This document shows, piece after piece, positions 5,966 to 11,542 of a stretch of 11,542 bases of DNA (position 1 is the stretch's first letter; every line of letters begins with the position of its first letter). Source of the DNA: an uncultured Collinsella sp. (GTDB lineage: Bacteria > Actinomycetota > Coriobacteriia > Coriobacteriales > Coriobacteriaceae); NCBI GenBank assembly GCA_900757265.1, contig CAAENW010000185.1:1-11542 (forward strand). The letters are read 5' to 3'. Below the pieces are notes generated by a model, which saw only the letters and a list, made by a program, of their open reading frames with translations, was not told where the DNA came from and made no database searches. The position numbers and the translations under genes are program-made.

Positions 5966-8965
5966 ATGAGCGACATCATGAGGCCGATCCCGTTTTCGCA
6001 GCTGATGAACTGGATCATCGAGGAGCACAAGACCCAGGACGCCATCTTTGGCGTGCGCAAGATGGTCACGACCAACCAGGGGGGCGCGCTTCCCATTTTT
6101 GACGAGCGCATCGAGACCCCGTTTGGCCCGGCCGCCGGTCCCAATACGCAGCTTGCCCAGAACATCGTGGCATCCTACGTGGCAGGCTCCCGCTTCTTCG
6201 AGCTCAAGACCGTCCAGGTTATGGACGGCGAGGAGCTCTCCAAGTGTGTGAACAAACCCTGCATTGTGGCGCAGGACGAGTGCTACAACTGCGAGTGGTC
6301 GACCGAGCTCGAGGTTCCGCAGGCCTTTGCCGAGTACGTGAAGGCATGGTTTGCCTGCCACCTGATCGCTCGCGAGTACGGTCTGGGTAGCCCGGACGGC
6401 TTTGTCTTCAACATGTCCGTGGGTTATGACCTCGAGGGTATTAAGAGCCCCAAGGTCGACGCCTACATCGAGGGCATGAAGGACGCCAGCGGCTCCGACG
6501 TCTGGAACGAGTGCCGCACGTGGGCGCTCGCTAACCTGGACAAGTTTGAGCATGTCGATGCCGCGTTTGTCGAGTCCATCCCGGCGCGCGTCTCCAACTC
6601 CATCACTGAGTCCACGCTGCATGGCTGCCCGCCGGCGGAGATCGAGCGCATCGCGACCTATCTGATCACCGAGAAGGGCCTCAACACCTACATCAAGTGC
6701 AACCCCACGCTGCTGGGCTATGAGTTTGCCCGCCAGCGCCTCAACGAGCTGGGCTTTGACTACATCGTCTTCGATGACACGCACTTCCGCGAGGACCTGC
6801 AGTGGGCCGACGCCGTGCCCATGTTCGAGCGCCTGATTGCCCTGTGCGCCGAGCGCGGCCTGGAGTTTGGCGTCAAGCTGACCAACACGTTCCCCGTCGA
6901 CGTGACGAGGAACGAGCTGCCTTCCACCGAGATGTACATGTCCGGCCGTTCGCTGTTCTCGCTGACCATCGAGGCCGCCCGCCGCATTACCGAGCAGTTC
7001 GATGGCAAGCTGCGCATCAGCTATTCCGGCGGTGCCACGGTCTACAACATCCGCGCCCTGTACGATGCCGGCATTTGGCCCGTTACTCTGGCGACTGACG
7101 TGCTCAAGCCCGGTGGTTACGAGCGCTTTAGCCAGATGGCCGGCGAGTTTACCGATCTGGACGGCAAGCCGTTTGAGGGCGTCTCGCTCGAGGCCGTGAC
7201 CGCGATCCAGACCGACTCGCTCACCAACCCGCTCTACAAGAAGCCGCTGCGCCCGCTGCCCGATCGCAAGGTCGCCGGCAAGAGCCCGCTTTCCGACTGC
7301 TTTACCACGCCGTGCCGTACGAGCTGCCCCATCCAGCAGGATATTCCCGCCTACCTGGCGGCTGTTGACGAAGGCCGCTACGAGGACGCGCTCAACATCA
7401 TCATCGAGCGCAACGCCCTGCCGTTCATTACCGGCACCATCTGCCCGCATCCCTGCGGCCGTGCCTGCGAGCGTGCGTTCTACGAGCCCGAGGGCGCCCA
7501 GATTCGCGCCAGCAAGCTCAAGGCCGCCCGCGAGGCCATGACTGCCGTGCTGCCCAAGCTGCGCGCCCAGGCTATCACCAACGACGGCGAGCGCAACGTT
7601 GCCGTTATCGGCGGCGGCCCGGCCGGCCTGGCGACGGCGTTCTTCCTGACGCGCGCCGGCGTGCCCGTCACTATCTTCGAGGCCCGCGACTCTCTCGGCG
7701 GCGTGGTCCGTCACGTGATCCCCGAGTTCCGTATCGCGAGCGACGATATCTCCCACGATGCCGAGCTCTGTCTGGCCTTTGGCGCCAAGGTGCAGCTCAA
7801 CGCCCGCGTGGAGTCCATTGACGAGCTCAAAGCCCAGGGCTTTACCGACGTGGTCGTGGCCACCGGTGCCTGGATGCCCGGCTCTGCGGGCTTGGGCGAG
7901 GGTGCCGAGCTCGACGTGCTGGAGTTCCTCGAGGCCGCCAAGAAGGGCGAGAAGCTCGAGCTGGGCGAGGACGTCGTGGTCATTGGCGCCGGCAACACCG
8001 CCATGGACGCGGCTCGCGTGGCCAAGCGCCTGGCCGGCGTGAAGAACGTGCGCCTGGTGTATCGCCGCACCAAGAAGCAGATGCCCGCCGACGAGGAAGA
8101 GCTCGATCTTGCTCTTGCCGACGGCGTTGAGTTCTGCGAGCTGCTGGCGCCCAAGGCGCTCAACGGCGCCGTGCTGACCTGCGACGTCATGGAACTTGGC
8201 GAGCCTGATGCAAGCGGCCGTCGCAGCCCCGTCGCCACGGGCGAGACCGTCGAGCTTTCCGCCACCACGGTGATCTGCGCCGTGGGCGAGGGCATCGATG
8301 CCAGCCTGTACGATGACGCGGGCGTCGAGCACGACCGTCGCGGCCGCCTTGCCGCCACCTCCACCGGCATCGAGGGCGTCTGGGCTGCGGGCGACTGTCG
8401 CCGCGGTCCTGCCACCGTGGTCGAGGCTATCGCCGATGCCGCCGAGGTCGCCCGTGCCATCGCCGGCGTGGACTTTAACAAGTACGCCGACTGCAACGAG
8501 CAGGCCGGTCGCGAGGACACCTGCTACGAGCGCAAGGGGTCGCTGTGCCGTGACAAGCGCAACTGCACCAAGACCCGCTGCCTGGGCTGCGGCTCGGTGT
8601 GCGAGGTCTGCTGCGACGTGTGCCCCAACCGCGCCAACGTTGCCATTAAGGTGCCGGGCCTGGCCAAGCATCAGGTGGTACATGTCGATGGCATGTGCAA
8701 CGAGTGTGGCAACTGCGCTGTGTTCTGCCCCTACCAGGAGGGCCGTCCCTACAAGGACAAGCTCACCCTGTTCTGGAACGAGCAGGACATGGAGAACTCC
8801 GAGAACGAGGGTTTCCTGGCCGTGGACGAGGATCACTTTAAGGTCCGCGTCGCCGGCACGGTCCGCACCGTCTCGGTCGATGCCGTCAACACCGGTCTGC
8901 CCGAGGCCGTCCGCCTGACCATCAAGGCCGTGCGCGACAGCTATCCGTACCTTCTTAAGAAATAG
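5966..8965 (+). CDS. ygfK: YgfK-type flavin/iron-sulfur oxidoreductase (putative selenate reductase subunit)
   Basis: A 999-residue protein (E. coli YgfK is slightly longer), starting at the ATG 6 nt after AGGAG and opening with the family's DIMRPIPF motif. Residues about 1-430 resemble a dihydroorotate dehydrogenase barrel (GPAAGPNTQ at 54-62, a later SGG phosphate loop). A GltD/dihydropyrimidine-dehydrogenase-like Fe-S segment follows (C445, C450, C454; C493, C497, C501). Then come an FAD motif VIGGGPAG (547-554), an NAD(P) motif VIGAGNT (672-678), the C-terminal FAD AAGD motif, a cysteine cluster (853-890) and a C-x2-C-x2-C-x3-CP site (C911, C914, C917, C921). E. coli YgfK was linked to selenate reduction, but the domain order is that of pyrimidine-ring reductases. 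In this cluster a reductive step on an oxopurine, or electron exchange with the Mo hydroxylase, is more plausible (inference). It is cytosolic; the ferredoxin gene follows after 11 nt, so the two are translated together. Confidence 0.93.
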   Translation: MSDIMRPIPFSQLMNWIIEEHKTQDAIFGVRKMVTTNQGGALPIFDERIETPFGPAAGPNTQLAQNIVASYVAGSRFFELKTVQVMDGEELSKCVNKPCIVAQDECYNCEWSTELEVPQAFAEYVKAWFACHLIAREYGLGSPDGFVFNMSVGYDLEGIKSPKVDAYIEGMKDASGSDVWNECRTWALANLDKFEHVDAAFVESIPARVSNSITESTLHGCPPAEIERIATYLITEKGLNTYIKCNPTLLGYEFARQRLNELGFDYIVFDDTHFREDLQWADAVPMFERLIALCAERGLEFGVKLTNTFPVDVTRNELPSTEMYMSGRSLFSLTIEAARRITEQFDGKLRISYSGGATVYNIRALYDAGIWPVTLATDVLKPGGYERFSQMAGEFTDLDGKPFEGVSLEAVTAIQTDSLTNPLYKKPLRPLPDRKVAGKSPLSDCFTTPCRTSCPIQQDIPAYLAAVDEGRYEDALNIIIERNALPFITGTICPHPCGRACERAFYEPEGAQIRASKLKAAREAMTAVLPKLRAQAITNDGERNVAVIGGGPAGLATAFFLTRAGVPVTIFEARDSLGGVVRHVIPEFRIASDDISHDAELCLAFGAKVQLNARVESIDELKAQGFTDVVVATGAWMPGSAGLGEGAELDVLEFLEAAKKGEKLELGEDVVVIGAGNTAMDAARVAKRLAGVKNVRLVYRRTKKQMPADEEELDLALADGVEFCELLAPKALNGAVLTCDVMELGEPDASGRRSPVATGETVELSATTVICAVGEGIDASLYDDAGVEHDRRGRLAATSTGIEGVWAAGDCRRGPATVVEAIADAAEVARAIAGVDFNKYADCNEQAGREDTCYERKGSLCRDKRNCTKTRCLGCGSVCEVCCDVCPNRANVAIKVPGLAKHQVVHVDGMCNECGNCAVFCPYQEGRPYKDKLTLFWNEQDMENSENEGFLAVDEDHFKVRVAGTVRTVSVDAVNTGLPEAVRLTIKAVRDSYPYLLKK

Positions 8966-8976
8966 GCGAGTCTTTT

Positions 8977-9456
8977 ATGGCCAAATCCATTCAACATAAC
9001 GTGGCCTACGTTGCCTGCGGAAGCGGTTGTGCCTCCGCAGGCGGCGACGCCCGCTGCAGCGAAGGCTGCATTGGCTGTGGCGCCTGCGTCACGGCCTGCC
9101 CCCACGGTGCCATTGCGCTGGTCGACGGCATCGCCCGCGTGGATCGCTCCAAGTGCACGGGCTGTGGCCTGTGCGGCATGGCATGCCCGCAGCGCGTGAT
9201 TGCCTTCGTTCCCGGCTACCAGAACATCCTGGTGCGCTGCAACAACACCGATAAGGGTGCCATTGCGCGCAAGATCTGCGACACGAGCTGCATCGGTTGC
9301 GGCATGTGCGCCAAAAAGTGCCCTGCCGGCGCTATCCGCATCGAGGACAACTGCGCCCATATCGACGGTGCGGACTGCCTGTCGTGCGGCATGTGCGCCG
9401 TCGTCTGCCCGCATGGCGCCATCCACGACCGCACCGGCATCGCCGCCGGCGTGTAG
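8977..9456 (+). CDS. Ferredoxin-like protein with four 4Fe-4S motifs
   Basis: A 159-residue protein containing four complete C-x2-C-x2-C-x3-CP motifs: C31/34/37/41, C60/63/66/70, C105/108/111/115 and C134/137/140/144, so up to four 4Fe-4S clusters. They are arranged as two pairs joined by a linker (71-104). Extra cysteines are at 14, 18, 27, 88, 101 and 126. No signal peptide or membrane segment is seen, so it is cytosolic. It starts 11 nt after the ygfK stop, with its ribosome site (AGGCGAG, 8964-8970) overlapping that stop, and xdh starts 12 nt after its own stop. Translation of ygfK, this gene and xdh is therefore tightly linked. The likely role is a wire between the molybdenum hydroxylase and YgfK (inference). 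E. coli has ferredoxin-like YgfS near its xdh genes, a possible counterpart. No specific gene name is justified. Confidence 0.92.
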   Translation: MAKSIQHNVAYVACGSGCASAGGDARCSEGCIGCGACVTACPHGAIALVDGIARVDRSKCTGCGLCGMACPQRVIAFVPGYQNILVRCNNTDKGAIARKICDTSCIGCGMCAKKCPAGAIRIEDNCAHIDGADCLSCGMCAVVCPHGAIHDRTGIAAGV

Positions 9457-9468
9457 AAGGGAATCACC

Positions 9469-11542
9469 ATGGCACAGGAATTCACTTTTACCGTTAACGG
9501 CGTCGAGCGCACGACGACCCAAAACAAACCGCTGCTGCGCTACCTGCGCGACGACCTGCACATTCACTCCGCCAAGGACGGCTGCTCCGAGGGCGCTTGC
9601 GGCACCTGCACCATTCATGTGGACGGTGCGGCCGTCAAGGCGTGCGTGCTGACCACCGCCCTTGCCGCCGGCCGCAACATCGTGACCGTCGAGGGCCTGC
9701 CCGAGGACGTGCGCGAGGCCTTTGTGTACGCCTTTGGCGCCGTGGGCGCCGTGCAGTGCGGTTTTTGCATCCCCGGCATGGTCATGGCGGGCGCGGCGCT
9801 CATCGCCGAGGACCCCGAGCCCACCGAGGAGCAGATCAAGTACGCCATCCGCGGCAACGTCTGCCGCTGCACCGGCTACAAAAAGATTATCGAGGGCATT
9901 TCGCTGGCCGCTGCGGTGCTTCGCGGCGAAAAGCAGATTGACGAGGGCCTGGAGCGCGGCGACGACTACGGTGTGGGCAAGCGCGCCTTCCGTATCGACG
10001 TGCGCAAGAAGGTGCTCGGCGAGGGCAAGTACCCCGATGATATCGACGAGCTCGATCAGCCGGGCCTGACCTATGCCAGCGCCGTGCGCTCCAAGTATCC
10101 GCGCGCCCGCGTGCTCTCCATCGACACCTCCAAGGCCGAGGCCCTGCCCGGCGTGGTGGGGATCCTGCGCGCCGAGGACGTGCCGGTCAACCAGGTCGGC
10201 CACCTTATCCAGGACTGGGACGTCATGATTGCGGCGGGCGATATCACCCGTTGCGTGGGCGATGCCATTGTGCTGGTGGTTGCCGAGGACGAGGCGACGC
10301 TCGAGAAGGCCAAGAAGCTCGTAAAGATCGATTACGAGCCGCTGGAGCCCGTGCGCAACATTGTCGAGGCCAGGGCTGCCGACGCCCCGCGCCTGCACGA
10401 CAGCTTCTTTGCCTTTGGCAAAACGGTGGAGCTCAAGGACAACGTGTGTCAGAGCCGCCATGTGACGCGCGGCGATGCCGCCAAGGCGCTGGCCGAGAGC
10501 GCGTTTACCGTGACGCAGCGCTTTACCACGCCCTTTACCGAGCATGCCTTCTTGGAGCCCGAGTGCGCCGTCGCCTTCCCGTACAAGAACGGCGTCAAGG
10601 TGCAGTCGACCGACCAGGGCGCTTACGATACGCGCAAAGAGTGCGCCCATATGTTTGGCTGGGACAACGAGCCCGAGCGCGTGGTCGTCGAGACCATGCT
10701 CGTGGGTGGCGGCTTTGGCGGCAAGGAGGACGTGTCCATCCAGCACCTGGCCGCGCTCGCCGCATATAAGTTCCAGCGTCCTGTGAAGTGCAAGCTCACG
10801 CGTGCCGAGTCGCTCGCGTTCCATCCCAAGCGTCATGCCATGGACGGTACCTTTACGCTGGGCTGCGACGCCGAGGGCAACTTTACCGGCCTGGAATGTG
10901 AGATCAACTTTGATACCGGCGCCTACGCGTCGCTGTGCGGCCCGGTGCTCGAGCGCGCCTGCACGCACGCCGTCGGTCCCTACAAGTACCAGAACACTGA
11001 CATCCGCGGCTTTGGCTACTACACCAACAACCCGCCCGCCGGTGCGTACCGCGGCTTTGGCGTGTGCCAGTCCGAGTTTGCACTCGAGAGCCTGATCGAC
11101 CTGCTGGCCGAGAAGGTCGGCCTGGACCCGTGGGAGATCCGCTACCGAAACGCCATCGAGCCGGGCGAGGTTTTGCCCAACGGCCAGATTGCCGATTGCT
11201 CCACGGCGCTGAAGGAGACACTGCTCGAGGTCAAGGATGCCTACTATGCGCATCCCGGACACGCCGGTATTGCCTGCGCCATGAAGAACGCCGGCGTGGG
11301 CGTGGGTCTACCCGATGCCGGTCGCTGCAAGATTCGCGTCGAGGATGGCCGCGCCGTGGTCTACGCCGCCACGTCCGACATCGGCCAGGGCTGTAACACC
11401 GTCTTTTTGCAGGACGTTGCCGAGGCGTGCGGTCTGCCGCTGAGCTGCATTGCCAACGGCGAGTGCTCCACCGAGAACGCTCCCGACTCCGGCACCACGT
11501 CTGGCTCGCGTCAGACGGTCGTGACCGGCGAGGCCGTGCGCG
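9469..11542 (+). CDS. xdh: Selenium-dependent-type xanthine dehydrogenase, fused 2Fe-2S and molybdopterin domains (C-terminus cut)
   Basis: The ATG at 9469 follows GAAGGG by about 7 nt. The frame is open to the window edge (691 codons), so perhaps 150-250 residues are missing. Residues 1-150 are a plant-type 2Fe-2S domain (C39, C44, C47, C59) plus the helical 2Fe-2S domain (C97, C100, C132, C134). The molybdenum hydroxylase domain follows directly, with Q383 (QGAYDTR), the GGGFGGKE motif (413-420) and Arg528 in AYRGFG, equivalents of Mo-site residues of xanthine oxidase. A later GQG motif belongs to cofactor binding. The catalytic Glu near the C-terminus is beyond the window. No FAD domain lies between the Fe-S and Mo parts, the layout of the selenium-dependent molybdenum hydroxylase group and of E. 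coli XdhD. It should hydroxylate xanthine or another purine, with a labile selenium ligand supplied by accessory proteins. No in-frame TGA is present, so no selenocysteine. Confidence 0.92.
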   Translation, partial: MAQEFTFTVNGVERTTTQNKPLLRYLRDDLHIHSAKDGCSEGACGTCTIHVDGAAVKACVLTTALAAGRNIVTVEGLPEDVREAFVYAFGAVGAVQCGFCIPGMVMAGAALIAEDPEPTEEQIKYAIRGNVCRCTGYKKIIEGISLAAAVLRGEKQIDEGLERGDDYGVGKRAFRIDVRKKVLGEGKYPDDIDELDQPGLTYASAVRSKYPRARVLSIDTSKAEALPGVVGILRAEDVPVNQVGHLIQDWDVMIAAGDITRCVGDAIVLVVAEDEATLEKAKKLVKIDYEPLEPVRNIVEARAADAPRLHDSFFAFGKTVELKDNVCQSRHVTRGDAAKALAESAFTVTQRFTTPFTEHAFLEPECAVAFPYKNGVKVQSTDQGAYDTRKECAHMFGWDNEPERVVVETMLVGGGFGGKEDVSIQHLAALAAYKFQRPVKCKLTRAESLAFHPKRHAMDGTFTLGCDAEGNFTGLECEINFDTGAYASLCGPVLERACTHAVGPYKYQNTDIRGFGYYTNNPPAGAYRGFGVCQSEFALESLIDLLAEKVGLDPWEIRYRNAIEPGEVLPNGQIADCSTALKETLLEVKDAYYAHPGHAGIACAMKNAGVGVGLPDAGRCKIRVEDGRAVVYAATSDIGQGCNTVFLQDVAEACGLPLSCIANGECSTENAPDSGTTSGSRQTVVTGEAVR

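Noticed and set aside
5798..8836. A roughly 1000-codon open frame on the minus strand opposite ygfK
   Set aside because: It is the antisense shadow of a strongly GC3-biased gene. The protein has low-complexity H/G/A/L-rich composition, no family motifs and no ribosome site, while ygfK on the plus strand is unmistakable.
8941..11262. A roughly 770-codon minus-strand open frame opposite the ferredoxin and xdh
   Set aside because: Same codon-bias artefact. The plus strand holds four ferredoxin motifs and the Xdh motifs in frame.
9469..11542. Selenocysteine in the selenium-dependent hydroxylase
   Set aside because: No in-frame TGA is present in the visible part; in this family selenium is a labile cofactor ligand and not a translated residue.

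Overview
The window reads as a GC-rich chromosomal segment from an anaerobic, probably gut-associated bacterium. The strong C/G third-position bias and the gene set point to a Coriobacteriia (Collinsella-like) actinobacterium. That assignment is an inference from codon use and gene content; there is no rRNA marker here.

Layout. Positions 1-1072 (minus) hold the N-terminal 357 codons of a U32-family protein that runs off the left edge. A 300-base divergent region follows, carrying a good sigma-70-type promoter and a 13-bp inverted repeat in the leader of ridA (1373-1750, plus), an enamine/imine deaminase. A bidirectional terminator (1781-1818) separates ridA from a convergent YheO/DauR-type PAS-HTH regulator (1863-2519, minus, GTG start). 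An AT-rich 352-base divergent regulatory region (2520-2871) then leads into a plus-strand gene run reaching the right edge: an NCS2 purine permease (2872-4266), ssnA amidohydrolase (4462-5817), ygfK flavin/Fe-S oxidoreductase (5966-8965), a four-cluster ferredoxin (8977-9456) and a selenium-dependent-type molybdenum hydroxylase (9469-11542, cut by the window end).

How it fits together. The plus-strand run is a version of the ygfK-ssnA-xdh purine cluster known from E. coli and from gut anaerobes that degrade urate and xanthine. The permease would import the purine. The molybdenum hydroxylase would pass electrons via its own 2Fe-2S clusters to the ferredoxin and YgfK (FAD, NAD(P), dihydroorotate-dehydrogenase-like domain). 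SsnA would hydrolyse a ring or amino intermediate. No FAD subunit gene of the XdhB/YgfM type lies between ferredoxin and xdh, which suggests the ferredoxin/YgfK pair does that job. The regulator is divergent from the cluster and is the obvious candidate controller. RidA could mop up 2-aminoacrylate if the pathway ends in a PLP-dependent diaminopropionate ammonia-lyase, as in related clusters; that gene is not in this window.

The least expected feature is non-coding. The two longest gaps inside the plus-strand run (4267-4461 and 5818-5965) are each packed with GC-rich stems. Each begins with a perfect 12-13-bp hairpin with an 8-nt loop, 15-16 nt past the preceding stop codon and without a U-tract. 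The first gap can also fold into a three-way junction and has a segment complementary to the ssnA ribosome binding site, so it may be a regulatory RNA. No tRNA, rRNA, CRISPR array or insertion sequence was seen.
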